NCBI RefSeq assembly: GCF_001956985.1
Contig: NZ_CP019082.1
Coordinates: 3,348,001-3,412,000 of the forward strand
DNA length: 64,000 bases
From: Paludisphaera borealis
GTDB taxonomy: Bacteria; Planctomycetota; Planctomycetia; Isosphaerales; Isosphaeraceae
Direction: 5' to 3'
The notes beneath the pieces were generated by a model, which was given only the letters and a program-made list of their open reading frames with translations, searched no databases and had not been told where the DNA came from. This document shows positions 54,278 to 62,688 of this stretch, in pieces (position 1 is the stretch's first letter; each line of letters begins with the position of its first letter). Position numbers and translations under genes: made by a program.

Positions 54278-54795
54278 AAGACGTCCTGACGAGGTTCAGC
54301 GTGGCGATCGGCGGCGAGCTGCTCAAGCGGTTCGACGTCTATTGCGAAAAGCACCGCTACCCGAATCGCAGCGAGGCCGTCCGCGGCTTGATCCGCGCCG
54401 CGTTGATCGAAGAGGCCGTCGATGAGGAGACCAGCGACGCCATGGGCGTCGTCACCCTGATCTACGACCACCACGCCGGACGGGTCGCCGAGCGGCTCAC
54501 CGACCTCCAACACGAGCAGATCAACGCGGTCGTGACCACCACCCACGTCCACCTCGACGCCCGCCGCTGCCTCGAAGTGATCCTCCTGCGCGGCCGCACC
54601 AAGATGGTCCGCAAGCTGGCCGACGACCTGATCGGCACCAAGGGCGTCGAAACCGGCCGGCTCGTCCTGGCGTCGGCGTCGTCAATCCTTCACGAGGGCG
54701 AAGCCGAGGCCGAAGGCCACTCGCACCCACATCCGCATCCGCACGGCGACCACGAACATGGCCACGGTCACAGTCACAGTCACAGTCACGACTGA
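54274..54795 (+). CDS. nikR: NikR-like nickel-responsive regulator with a His-rich tail
   Basis: GTG 54274 overlaps the upstream stop (GTGA). 173 residues. Residues 1-45 form a ribbon-helix-helix DNA-binding domain (LTRFSVAIGGELLKRFD; RYPNRSEAVRGLIRAALI). The ACT-like metal domain holds YDHHAGRVAERLTDLQHE and TTTHVHLDARRCLEVILLRG with the His, His and Cys nickel ligands. The last 25 residues are almost all His alternating with Ser, Pro, Gly or Asp (GHGHSHSHSHD at the end), absent from E. coli NikR. The tail may bind or store nickel or other metals. No nickel transporter or enzyme gene is in the window. Confidence 0.93.
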   Translation: MKDVLTRFSVAIGGELLKRFDVYCEKHRYPNRSEAVRGLIRAALIEEAVDEETSDAMGVVTLIYDHHAGRVAERLTDLQHEQINAVVTTTHVHLDARRCLEVILLRGRTKMVRKLADDLIGTKGVETGRLVLASASSILHEGEAEAEGHSHPHPHPHGDHEHGHGHSHSHSHD

Positions 54796-54802
54796 GGCGA
54801 CG

Positions 54803-55195
54803 TCAGGATTCGAACGCGGGGGCGTCGGGATTCTGGGTGAAGGATTCGAGGGCTTCGTCCTCGGTATCGTAGATTTCCGCCAGCTTATCGAGGCCGATGA
54901 TGTCGGCGCCGATGCGGACGTCTTCGGTCATGCCGCAGAATTTGACCGAGCGAGCCTGTTCCTTGGCCTTGGCGACGAGCCTGAAGAACACCGCGAAGGC
55001 GGTGCTGCCGATGAAGTGCGTTCGGCTCAGGTTGACGAGCGTCTTCGCGGCCCACTCCTGGGCGACGACCAGCCCAAGCTCGTAGGAAAGCTCCTCGGCC
55101 TGGTTGGGGAAGCGCAGTTCCTTGGCCAGCACCTCGACGACCGCCACGTCGCCGACCATGCTCATCTTGATGAACTCGAATTCCGGGTTGGACAT
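54803..55195 (-). CDS. STAS-domain protein (anti-sigma factor antagonist-like)
   Basis: Start at ATG 55195 (MSNPEFEFIKMSMVGDVAVV), 130 residues. The fold follows the STAS pattern: strand VVEVLAKEL, helix FPNQAEELSYELGLVV, strand KTLVNLSRTHFIGSTAFAVF with the serine at the usual phosphorylation region, and VKFCGMTEDVRIGADIIGLD. The loop SRTHFIGSTAF corresponds to DCSxVxxIDSSGL in SpoIIAA, with IGST in place of DSSG. It ends with an acidic tail. It may act in partner switching, but no anti-sigma kinase gene is near. Confidence 0.85.
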   Translation of the reverse strand: MSNPEFEFIKMSMVGDVAVVEVLAKELRFPNQAEELSYELGLVVAQEWAAKTLVNLSRTHFIGSTAFAVFFRLVAKAKEQARSVKFCGMTEDVRIGADIIGLDKLAEIYDTEDEALESFTQNPDAPAFES

Positions 55196-55300
55196 CGACC
55201 TGGTTCCCGTTCGGTTCGACCTGGACTTCATGACGACGACGATTTTGACCGTCGCCTACTCCGAAGTATAGCAAACGAAAGGCCGAAACGGGCCGGGGCG

Positions 55301-56479
55301 TCAAGAACGGCCGCGATCAGCGGATTCGAGAAGCCAGAGCAAAAACGGCAACGCCTTCTCGAACGGCGGATCGAACCGCGACAGCTCGAGCGCGGCGGCG
55401 GCGCGGCGGGCGGGTTCGAGGCACTCGGCGTACACCGTGCTCGGCAGCCGGCAGTAATCGGGAGAGTCGGCGTGGATCTCGATGTCGGGCGACTCGGCCG
55501 ACGGGCGGCAGAGCCGGAACGTTTCGAGACCGTCTTTTCCGCGGGCGGTGATCGTCACGCTCAGCAGCCGGGGGTACAACGGACGCGGGTCGGCGAACGG
55601 CCTGGTGCGGACCTCGACCCCCAGCGGCCCCGCCGGACCCTCGAAATCCGCGCGGAGGCGGCTGCCGGAATCGGTCGCTTCGAGCGACGGCTCGCCCCGG
55701 GTCTTCCAGTCGAGCTGACCGGCCAGCCACGAGGCCAGCCAGAGCGCGAGGCGAGGAGGCGTGGAGGCGTCGGGCGAGAGAGCCTCGATCTGGACCGAGT
55801 CGATGCGACGGAGGGTTTCCAGGTGGTCGGCCGAGTCGAAGAACCGGGCGATCAGCTCGCGCCAGTGGGCCAGGCCGTACCAGACGGAGTCGCGACTGCA
55901 CGAGCTGATCGCGGGGTCCAGGCCCAGCTTGATCGCCGCGGCCGACGCGCCGGGGTCGGGCAGGTCGAGGAGAATCCGCGAGCTCTCCTCGCCCAGATTG
56001 TGGAACAGCCGTTCGTGCAAGGTCGGGTCGGTCGTCCACCAGAGGATGAGCGGGAGGTCGGCTTCCAGCAGCGGGCGGACCGCCCCGGGGATCAGGTCGA
56101 GCGCCTGCGGGCCGGCTCGCAGGACGATCCGCTCGGAGCAGACTTGCGGCGAGCCCGGATCGGGGAGGTGGCAGACCGCGGAGACCTCGGCGGTGATCTT
56201 CCGCTCGGGCCCGTCCGACTCCCTCAGGACGATCGTCCGGCAGGGGAACTTGGCGACGACCGTCTCGAGCACCGGGCCCAGGCCGTCCGTCTCAGGGATG
56301 AGCCGTTCGACCACGAGGTTGGCCAGGACGATCCGGGTGACGTTCGGGTGCTCCAGCTCGGGCCCGCCGATCCGTTCGGCCGCCGGCCCCCAGAGCTGTT
56401 CGAGCGTCGTGTTGATCCGGGGCAGGTCCACGGGAATCCCTTGCCCCTCCAGGAACGCATCCGAACTCGACCCGGCCAT
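55301..56479 (-). CDS. opcA: OpcA-like glucose-6-phosphate dehydrogenase assembly protein
   Basis: Start at ATG 56479 (MAGSSSDAFLEGQGIPVDLP), 392 residues. Typical OpcA features: TRIVLANLVVERL near the start, LWWTTDPTLHERLFHNLGEE, and DSVWYGLAHWRELIARFFDS; it ends PFLLWLLESADRGRS. OpcA binds and allosterically activates G6PD in cyanobacteria and actinobacteria. zwf lies upstream on the same strand but is separated from opcA by a 730-base segment with a low-GC orphan gene, so an ancestral zwf-opcA operon seems to have been interrupted. Confidence 0.9.
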   Translation of the reverse strand: MAGSSSDAFLEGQGIPVDLPRINTTLEQLWGPAAERIGGPELEHPNVTRIVLANLVVERLIPETDGLGPVLETVVAKFPCRTIVLRESDGPERKITAEVSAVCHLPDPGSPQVCSERIVLRAGPQALDLIPGAVRPLLEADLPLILWWTTDPTLHERLFHNLGEESSRILLDLPDPGASAAAIKLGLDPAISSCSRDSVWYGLAHWRELIARFFDSADHLETLRRIDSVQIEALSPDASTPPRLALWLASWLAGQLDWKTRGEPSLEATDSGSRLRADFEGPAGPLGVEVRTRPFADPRPLYPRLLSVTITARGKDGLETFRLCRPSAESPDIEIHADSPDYCRLPSTVYAECLEPARRAAAALELSRFDPPFEKALPFLLWLLESADRGRS

Positions 56480-56617
56480 GTCCGCCGCCCCCCGTTCGCG
56501 ATTGGATTGAATACGGTGTTTCCCTTCGAAACTCGGAAACGAGGGCTGGCTCCGAGAGTACCCAGTCGCCGCCTGTCCCCGTTGCGTCACACCTCTAGCC
56601 GCCTGGCCTTTGGCCAT

Positions 56618-57172
56618 TCAGTCTTTCGTGAGCGTCCATGAGAATGTACGCGCCACCACCTCTATATAGCTATCGTGACCACAAATCATAAAATGCTTAA
56701 AATCGTCAGCCTTGGGCGATAGAATCCGCAACCAATCCGAGAACTCGATCGAGTAAACCCCTGGGTCGGGACACAGCCCTGTCTGACGCCAGGTGTTCCA
56801 GAAACGCCTTTGAAATTCTTCGACACCGTCGCGGATGGAATAATCTACGTTAATCATGCTCCAGTCATATAGCGATTCTTGAATAATCTCAGAATCGCTG
56901 AAGCCCGGGAGGAGGCGACTAGCAAGGGAATCGTGAAATACGACTTCGATGTCATGGTACACCGACTCCTGCTGCTGTTCATGTGCATCTTTGTCGCTTG
57001 TCGCGTTCGCTTCATTAGAAAATTGGATGGGACCGAAGAAGCCGCTCAGCCGAATACGCGTGGGACCATCTGAAGCACTTTCAAAAGCGAACAGTTGGAG
57101 GCGCGGACATCCGCTGTCAACCTTCCACGGCACCGAGAGGGGAACTAGAGTTGGTTTTGTCACCGGAATCAA
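56618..57172 (-). CDS. Low-GC orphan between opcA and zwf
   Basis: 184 residues, no signal peptide or membrane helix. Segments such as SGFFGPIQFSNEANATSDKD, HDIEVVFHDSLASRLLPGFS and FSDWLRILSPKADDFKHFMI look like an ordinary globular protein, but no family is recognised. Codon use is clearly more AT-rich than in the genes on either side, and no strong ribosome site is visible before the start. It is probably an acquired gene inserted between zwf and opcA. Size and context would fit an immunity or orphan protein, with no positive evidence. Confidence 0.6.
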   Translation of the reverse strand: MIPVTKPTLVPLSVPWKVDSGCPRLQLFAFESASDGPTRIRLSGFFGPIQFSNEANATSDKDAHEQQQESVYHDIEVVFHDSLASRLLPGFSDSEIIQESLYDWSMINVDYSIRDGVEEFQRRFWNTWRQTGLCPDPGVYSIEFSDWLRILSPKADDFKHFMICGHDSYIEVVARTFSWTLTKD

Positions 57173-57206
57173 CTGTCCCCTGTCTCCAGTCCAATGATTA
57201 TACGCT

Positions 57207-58760
57207 CTAGAGTCTTCGCCATTTCGTCCCGTCGGCTTTCACCAGACGGTCGGAGGCTTCGGGGCCCCAGCTTCCAGCGACGTACGAGTCGGGCGGGGGG
57301 GCGTCGGGGAGTTCCCAGGCGTCGAGGATCGACGTGATGAACCGCCAGGCGTTCTCGACCTCGTCGGTGCGGGTGAACAGCGTGGGATCGCCGAGCATCA
57401 CGTCGAGCAGCAGGCGCTCGTAAGCCTCCGGCGGCGGGACGGCGAACGCGGTTCCATAGCGGAAATCCATCCGGACCTCCTGGAGCCGGCGCCGCGAGCC
57501 GGGGATCTTGGCGGCGAAGGTCAGGCTGGCCCCTTCGTTGGGCTGGATGCGGAGGACGAGCTGGTTGCCGGCCGAGTCCTCCTCGGATTCGATGTCGAAC
57601 AGCTCGGTCGGCGGCCGGCGGAACTGAATGGCGATCTCGGTCGCCCGCTTCGGCAGCCGCTTGCCGGTCCGGAGGAAGAACGGCACGCCAGCCCACCGCC
57701 AGGTGTTCAACTCCAGCCGCATCGCCACGTAGGGCGCGGTGTGCGAGTCGGGCGGCACACCCTTCTCTTGAAGGTAGCCGGGGACCTCCTCGCCCTCGAT
57801 CGAGCCGGCGGCGTACTGCGCCCGCACGACGTTGCGGTAGACGTCTTCAGGCTTCCAGTGGGGGAGGGCCTGAAGCACCTTGACCTTCTCGCTCCGCACG
57901 GCGTCGGCCGAGAGGTCCACCGGCGGCTCCATCGCGACCAGCGACAGGAGCTGCATCATGTGGTTCTGAACCATGTCGCGAAGCGCGCCGGCGGTGTCGT
58001 AGTAGGCGCCCCGACCGCCGGACATGCCGACTTCCTCGGCGACGGTGATCTGCACCGACGCCACGTGCCGGCGGTTCCAGATCGGCTCGAAAATGCTGTT
58101 GCCGAACCGGAACGCCAGGATGTTCTGGACGGTCTCCTTGCCCAGATAATGGTCGATCCGGTAGACCTGACTCTCGTCGAGCACCCGCGACGTCGACCGG
58201 CTGAGCGCCCGGGCGCTTTCGAGGTCGTGACCGAACGGCTTCTCGATGACGACCCGGCTCCAGGGGGAGTCTTGCTGCCAGTCGTAGACCAGGTCCGCGT
58301 CGCCAAGCTGGCCGATGATCTGCTCGAAGAACTCGGGCGAGACCGCAAGGTAGAAGATCCGGTTCCCCTTGGTCCCATGCGTCCGGTCGAGTTCCTCAAG
58401 CTTCTCCTTGAGGTTCTTGAACGACTCAGGGTCGTCGAACGTGCCCGACGCGAACACCAGGCGCTCGGCGAACGCCGGCCAGACCTGGGCGAAATCGGGG
58501 CCGCCGTCCTTGGCCAGCGATTTCTCGTATTCCTTCCGCAGGTCGTCGTCGGTCCAGTCGCGACGGCCGAAGCAGACCACGGCGCATTCGGCGGGGAGGT
58601 TGCCGCCGCGATAGAGGTTGTAGAGCGCCGGGACGAGCTTGCGATGCGCCAGGTCGCCGGTCGCCCCGAACAGGACCAGGGCGCAAGGCTCGGGCGCCCG
58701 TGACCGCGGCAACGCCTGCCGCAACGGGTTGGACTCGGGCGCGATGGTCGGCTCCGCCAT
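57207..58760 (-). CDS. zwf: Glucose-6-phosphate 1-dehydrogenase
   Basis: Start at ATG 58760 (MAEPTIAPESNPLRQALPR), 517 residues. NADP-binding CALVLFGATGDLAHRKLVPA, substrate and active-site RIDHYLGKETVQNILAFRFG, and EKPFGHDLESAR are all conserved. The enzyme oxidises glucose 6-phosphate to 6-phosphogluconolactone, making NADPH for biosynthesis. The probable activator gene opcA lies downstream beyond the low-GC insertion. Confidence 0.97.
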   Translation of the reverse strand: MAEPTIAPESNPLRQALPRSRAPEPCALVLFGATGDLAHRKLVPALYNLYRGGNLPAECAVVCFGRRDWTDDDLRKEYEKSLAKDGGPDFAQVWPAFAERLVFASGTFDDPESFKNLKEKLEELDRTHGTKGNRIFYLAVSPEFFEQIIGQLGDADLVYDWQQDSPWSRVVIEKPFGHDLESARALSRSTSRVLDESQVYRIDHYLGKETVQNILAFRFGNSIFEPIWNRRHVASVQITVAEEVGMSGGRGAYYDTAGALRDMVQNHMMQLLSLVAMEPPVDLSADAVRSEKVKVLQALPHWKPEDVYRNVVRAQYAAGSIEGEEVPGYLQEKGVPPDSHTAPYVAMRLELNTWRWAGVPFFLRTGKRLPKRATEIAIQFRRPPTELFDIESEEDSAGNQLVLRIQPNEGASLTFAAKIPGSRRRLQEVRMDFRYGTAFAVPPPEAYERLLLDVMLGDPTLFTRTDEVENAWRFITSILDAWELPDAPPPDSYVAGSWGPEASDRLVKADGTKWRRL

Positions 58761-58881
58761 GTTTCCGGCTCTCCCGCGCAATTGCGGCATGACAAACATC
58801 GATGCTGTTCGGATTCTGGTATCCGAAGCGCGAGGGCTCGCCCCCGCGTCGCCGTCCGATTCTAGGAACCCGCCGCGCCCC

Positions 58882-58964
58882 CTTCAAGCCCGGCCGGGAT
58901 TCTCGACCAGGGCGGCTGATCAGGCTGCGCCGTCAACGTCGGCGTCATACAGCACGTGGTCGGA
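58882..58964 (-). repeat. Conserved 83-base 3' element, copy A
   Basis: Covers the last 14 codons, the stop and 38 bases of downstream DNA of paralogue 1, including palindromic CCCGGCCGGG. Copies B and C differ from it at only a few positions. Confidence 0.88.
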
Positions 58965-59384
58965 TCGAGAAGGCGCGGCTTTTTTCGACCAGCGAGCGAT
59001 CAGCTCACGCATGAACTCAGAAAGCACCCAAACGACTGTGAGGCCGGTGGCAACGCCGAAGAGCGTGATGATGAAGGCTGCCAGAAACGTCGCACGTTGG
59101 AAAGCGGCCATGACGACGAAGAACGACACGGAGGTAAGCATCGTGACATCATCGGCCCGTCGGCTGACGAGGTGGAAGCCTCCCCAACTGAGCAGCGTCG
59201 CAAGTGCCGCTCCCATCGGACCGGCGGCGGCCGAGACGAGATCGTATCCCTTGCATAAGCCCCAGGCGGTCGAGCCGATAACCAGGATGATCAAGATCAA
59301 GACGACGCCGAACCAGATCTTGGCCTCCGAGACCTGCTTCACGGGCTGACCGCCCGATTCAAATTCCGCGGCCGGTCCATTCAT
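58920..59384 (-). CDS. Four-helix membrane protein, paralogue 1 of a tandem trio (DADVDGA tail)
   Basis: Start at ATG 59384, preceded by AGGATC; 154 residues. Segments: EAKIWFGVVLILIILVIGST, then GPMGAALATLLSWGGFHLVS, SRRADDVTMLTSVSFFVVMA, and AFIITLFGVATGLTVVWVL, i.e. about four membrane helices. The C-terminal tail DHVLYDADVDGAA is shared with the two genes upstream. The motif WGxFHLxSRRxxD is also common. Function unknown. The tail is polar and acidic and may be a partner-binding tag. Confidence 0.82.
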   Translation of the reverse strand: MNGPAAEFESGGQPVKQVSEAKIWFGVVLILIILVIGSTAWGLCKGYDLVSAAAGPMGAALATLLSWGGFHLVSRRADDVTMLTSVSFFVVMAAFQRATFLAAFIITLFGVATGLTVVWVLSEFMRELIARWSKKAAPSRSDHVLYDADVDGAA

Positions 59385-59465
59385 GATCCTGCTTCCCTTC
59401 GATGTTCTGATCCCTGACAAGCCAAACGCCCGCCTCAAGTCACGCTTCGATTCGATGCCACGCCC

Positions 59466-59548
59466 CATTCAAGCCCGGCCGGAATTCTCGACCAGGACGG
59501 CTGATCAGGTCGCGCCGTCAACGTCGGCGTCGTACAGCAGGTGGCCAG
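59466..59548 (-). repeat. Conserved 83-base 3' element, copy B
   Basis: Same element after paralogue 2; the palindrome reads CCCGGCCGGA here. Spacing from copy A is 584 bases. Confidence 0.88.
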
Positions 59549-59957
59549 ATTGAGGAGTGGAGGTTTTCATCGAGCCGCGAGGCACCCGAAAGCCTACAAG
59601 CCAGAAGAATGCAAGGCCGCCGGCGCTCGCGACCAGAGTAATTACGAAGGCTTTAGTGAAGGTCCCGTGTCGTCCGCTGGACGCGAACAATGTTCCGGCC
59701 ACTCCGACGATCGCGAAGCCGTCGTTGGGTCGTCGACTGGCAAGGTGGAAGGTTCCCCAGGCAAGCATGAGCCCCAAGGCCGCGCCGGTCTTGGTGGAAG
59801 CTATCGACGCGAGATCGACTCCCTCTCGCAGGTCAAACAATGCAGCAATGGCGATTCCAACAGCCACGGCCCCACAAGCCGCAAGCCAAATCCTTGCCTC
59901 CGTCATCGGCGGCTTGGGCGGATCGTTCGGTTTGAGTGTCGAAGCCGATCCGCTCAT
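59505..59957 (-). CDS. Four-helix membrane protein, paralogue 2 of a tandem trio (DADVDGA tail)
   Basis: Start at ATG 59957 in the same context as paralogue 1 (GAGCAGGATC before the ATG); 150 residues. EARIWLAACGAVAVGIAIAA, GAALGLMLAWGTFHLASRRP, IVGVAGTLFASSGRHGTFTK and AFVITLVASAGGLAFFWLVG give four helices; the tail is PQSGHLLYDADVDGAT. Core identity with paralogue 1 is low by eye, while the tail and surrounding DNA are almost the same. The open frame upstream to 60212 is the neighbour's repeated tail DNA and not part of the gene. Confidence 0.82.
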   Translation of the reverse strand: MSGSASTLKPNDPPKPPMTEARIWLAACGAVAVGIAIAALFDLREGVDLASIASTKTGAALGLMLAWGTFHLASRRPNDGFAIVGVAGTLFASSGRHGTFTKAFVITLVASAGGLAFFWLVGFRVPRGSMKTSTPQSGHLLYDADVDGAT

Positions 59958-60037
59958 GATCCTGCTCCCCGCCTGTTCCGGCCCCTGACAGGCCAACGCC
60001 AACCTCCACGTCACGGTTCGATTCGGGGCCGCGACCC

Positions 60038-60120
60038 CTTCAAGCCCGGCCGGGATTCTCAACCAGGGCGGCCGATCAGGTTGCGCCGTCGACGTCGGCG
60101 TCGTAGAGCAGGTGGCCGGA
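60038..60120 (-). repeat. Conserved 83-base 3' element, copy C
   Basis: Same element after paralogue 3. Spacing from copy B is 572 bases. Confidence 0.88.
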
Positions 60121-60540
60121 TTGGGGAGGGCTGGCTTTGGGGGACTGGTAATCCAAGGCACGTCGCAAGGATCTCCCTGTGACCGCACACAGGGAGCAGA
60201 CGACCAAGGCACCGGCGAGTGATAGGGTGAAGTTTGTAAGCAAGGATCGCTGCCCTACCCCCTCGCCCAACAGCCCGCCTAGCCCTGTGAACCACCAGAT
60301 GTCTTCGTGACGTCGACTGACGGCGTGGACTACCCCCCATCCGAGCAGAAACCCCAATGCCGCGGCGACTCGACCGGAAACCAAGGAACCGAGATCCTTA
60401 CCCGCGCAATGATCCCAGATGGAGAAAAAGACGACGTTCACGCCCACCATCGCGAGAGCGCCGAACCAAATCTTGAACTCCGAGGGCGGGGTCCACGCCT
60501 TGGCGTTCGCTTGAGGTTTCTTCACCTGGTCGCCCATCAT
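60076..60540 (-). CDS. Four-helix membrane protein, paralogue 3 of a tandem trio (DADVDGA tail)
   Basis: Start at ATG 60540 (MMGDQVKKPQANAKAWTPPS) with GGAGTGGG upstream; 154 residues. EFKIWFGALAMVGVNVVFFS, AAALGFLLGWGVVHAVSRRH, IWWFTGLGGLLGEGVGQRSL and LTNFTLSLAGALVVCSLCAV give four helices; tail PPQSGHLLYDADVDGAT. It is the first gene of the trio in transcription order. Gaps between the three genes are 118 and 120 bases, and these gaps are themselves conserved. Confidence 0.82.
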   Translation of the reverse strand: MMGDQVKKPQANAKAWTPPSEFKIWFGALAMVGVNVVFFSIWDHCAGKDLGSLVSGRVAAALGFLLGWGVVHAVSRRHEDIWWFTGLGGLLGEGVGQRSLLTNFTLSLAGALVVCSLCAVTGRSLRRALDYQSPKASPPQSGHLLYDADVDGAT

Positions 60541-60907
60541 CCCACTCCTCGCCGGATCGCGTCGCGAACGAATCGGCATGATGCCGCAGGGGACGCCCGA
60601 CCTCATGAAAATGGGGCGATGGGGAATCACGCGGGCGGCCTCCCGATACGAGCCCAAAGCGCCAGCGAGTGCTTTGTTTTGCGTCCGCTGACTCGGCACA
60701 CCGGCCGAGGGAATTCACTCGCTGGCGCTTCGGGCTTGTATTTCACTCCTCGATCGTCCCGCGGGTTGATCCGTCCTCATTTTTAATCTTTTCGCGACTC
60801 GAAATCCATGCTTTCAAAATTGCACCACGCATCGTCGTGCCTGTAGAGTATTCGTGAGACGAATGGACGTCCGAACGAGCCGCCGCGACCCCAACCGAGA
60901 AACGACC
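60541..60907. other. Divergent intergenic region with REP-like pair
   Basis: About 370 bases between the trio (minus) and a plus-strand membrane protein gene. It contains the inverted REP-like pair at 60647-60740 and an AT-rich patch near 60775-60850 suited to a plus-strand promoter; no clear consensus hexamers. Confidence 0.5.
60647..60740. repeat. REP-like inverted pair
   Basis: TACGAGCCCAAAGCGCCAGC with GAGTG (60647-60671) and CACTCGCTGGCGCTTCGGGC with TTGTA (60716-60740) are inverted copies with two mismatches in 25. Same family as 19041-19229 and 48530-48602. Confidence 0.9.
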
Positions 60908-61441
60908 ATGCTCCGATCAGGATCGCACCGGACGGTTCCCTTCCAGATGCTCCTCTTCGGCCTGGTCTTGATCGGGGCCGAGGCGTATCAGGAGGCGGGC
61001 AAGCAAGCGGCGGAATTCGCCGTGAAGGGCTCGCTCCAGAAGCTCTTGATCCAGGTCCCCGCCGGGCTGATCGCGGTGTTCATCGCCTCCCGGTTCATGG
61101 ATGTCGACGTCGACCCGCTCCACGTGATCGCCCTGAAGGTAGCCGGGATCACGGTCCTCGCCGAAGGGGTGGCCTGCTGGGTTCCGGTCCCGTTTTTCAG
61201 CATGATGGCCGAGCTGACGGTGATGCTCATCGGTTTTTTCTGGCTGTTCGAGCTGAGCAAGTGGGAGACCTATTTTCTCGTCCTGCTCAATTTCGCGGCC
61301 CTCTTCGGCACCCGCTACGTGGTCGACAACTACATGTCGTCGCCCCGGTCGTTCTGGTCGACTTCCTCCCCCGCCGGCCGGCGCAACGCCCCCCCCCGGG
61401 CGCACAACCGAAGCTCGGGCGGCCTGATCCGGATCGAGTGA
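60908..61441 (+). CDS. Multi-pass membrane protein, unknown function
   Basis: ATG 60908 is chosen because it opens close to the first helix; ATG 60863 is possible. 177 residues with about four membrane segments: VPFQMLLFGLVLIGAEAYQE, LLIQVPAGLIAVFIASRFMD, IALKVAGITVLAEGVACWV and MAELTVMLIGFFWLFELSKW; then ETYFLVLLNFAALFGTRYVV and a polar Arg/Ser-rich tail. No motif gives a function. It precedes the M19 gene by 123 bases on the same strand. Confidence 0.75.
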   Translation: MLRSGSHRTVPFQMLLFGLVLIGAEAYQEAGKQAAEFAVKGSLQKLLIQVPAGLIAVFIASRFMDVDVDPLHVIALKVAGITVLAEGVACWVPVPFFSMMAELTVMLIGFFWLFELSKWETYFLVLLNFAALFGTRYVVDNYMSSPRSFWSTSSPAGRRNAPPRAHNRSSGGLIRIE

Positions 61442-61564
61442 CGAACCGCGACGCGCCTTCCTCCCGCCGCCGGCCGGTTCCATTCGGACGCGGATATGCA
61501 ACAATCAGTGTCGGACTCGCTGGGATCGAGAGCGCTGGGGACGTTGCGGGATCGAGGCGGAACA

Positions 61565-62653
61565 ATGAGACGGCTGTTCGACGGGCATCTGGATCTTTCG
61601 TGGAACGCGCTGGGCTGGAATCGGGACGTCACGATCGACCTCGACGCGCTGAATCGCTCGGAAATCGGCCTGACCGATCATCCGGGCCGAGGCCGGGCGA
61701 CGACGACGCTCCCCGAGATGCGGCGGGCGGGAATCGCGCTTTGCCAGGCGACGCTCCTGGCCCGGGCCAAGCCCGACGAACCGCGAGGCGGCCAGGTGCT
61801 GGCCCGGGCGACCCTCGATTCGTGCTGCCAGGAGATCGCCTCGGCGACGGCCCGGGGCCAGCTCGGCTATTACGAGCTGCTCGAACGCCGGGGCCTGCTG
61901 CGGCGGATTCGCACGGCGACCGAACTCGACGCCCACTGGACGAAGTGGGAAGCCGACCCCGCGAACGAGCCGATCGGCTACCTCCTGGCGATGGAAGGGG
62001 CCGACCCGATCGTCGAGCCTTCCCACGCGGCCGATTGGTGGGAACTCGGCCTCCGCTCGGTCAACCTGGCGCACTACGGCCCCAGCCGGTACGCCATGGG
62101 GACCGGCGGCGACGGCCCGCTGACCTCCTCGGGGGTCGAGCTGCTCAAGGAGTTCGAGCGGCTGGGGATGATCCTCGACGCCACGCATCTGTCCGATACG
62201 AGTTTCTTCCAGGCTCTCGACGCTTTCTCGGGGCCGGTGCTGGCCAGCCACAACAACTGCCGGGCGATCGTGCCCGGCCAGCGCCAGTTCTCGGACGAGC
62301 AGCTCAAGCTGTTGATCGAGCGCGGGGCGGTGATCGGCGCGGCGTTCGACGCCTGGATGCTCTACCCGGGTTGGGTCCGGGGCAAAACCCAGCCCGAGGT
62401 CGTGGGGCTGGAAGCGGCGGCCGACCACGTCGACCACATTTGCCAGCTCGCCGGTAATAGTCGCCACGTCGCGATCGGCAGCGATCTCGACGGCGGCTTC
62501 GGCACCGAGCAGACTCCGCGCGACCTGATCCGGATCTCCGACCTCCAGAAGCTCGAAGCCGTGTTCGCGAGCCGAGGCTACTCGGAGCAGGCGATCGACG
62601 ACGTGTTCCACGGCAACTGGCTGCGGTTCTTCCGGAAGCACCTCCCGGCCTGA
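61565..62653 (+). CDS. Peptidase M19 (dipeptidase-like), cytosolic
   Basis: Start at ATG 61565 (MRRLFDGHLDLSWNALGWN), with GAGGCGG upstream; 362 residues. Metal ligands: FDGHLDLSW (HxD), Glu in AMEGADPIV, His in LDATHLSD and LASHNNCRAI; then HVAIGSDLDGGFG. No signal peptide, unlike the M19 protein at 45086-46354, so the two probably act in different compartments. Substrate specificity is unknown. Confidence 0.92.
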   Translation: MRRLFDGHLDLSWNALGWNRDVTIDLDALNRSEIGLTDHPGRGRATTTLPEMRRAGIALCQATLLARAKPDEPRGGQVLARATLDSCCQEIASATARGQLGYYELLERRGLLRRIRTATELDAHWTKWEADPANEPIGYLLAMEGADPIVEPSHAADWWELGLRSVNLAHYGPSRYAMGTGGDGPLTSSGVELLKEFERLGMILDATHLSDTSFFQALDAFSGPVLASHNNCRAIVPGQRQFSDEQLKLLIERGAVIGAAFDAWMLYPGWVRGKTQPEVVGLEAAADHVDHICQLAGNSRHVAIGSDLDGGFGTEQTPRDLIRISDLQKLEAVFASRGYSEQAIDDVFHGNWLRFFRKHLPA

Positions 62654-62688
62654 GGGTTCCCGTACTCGAGCGGACCGGAGCGACGCGA

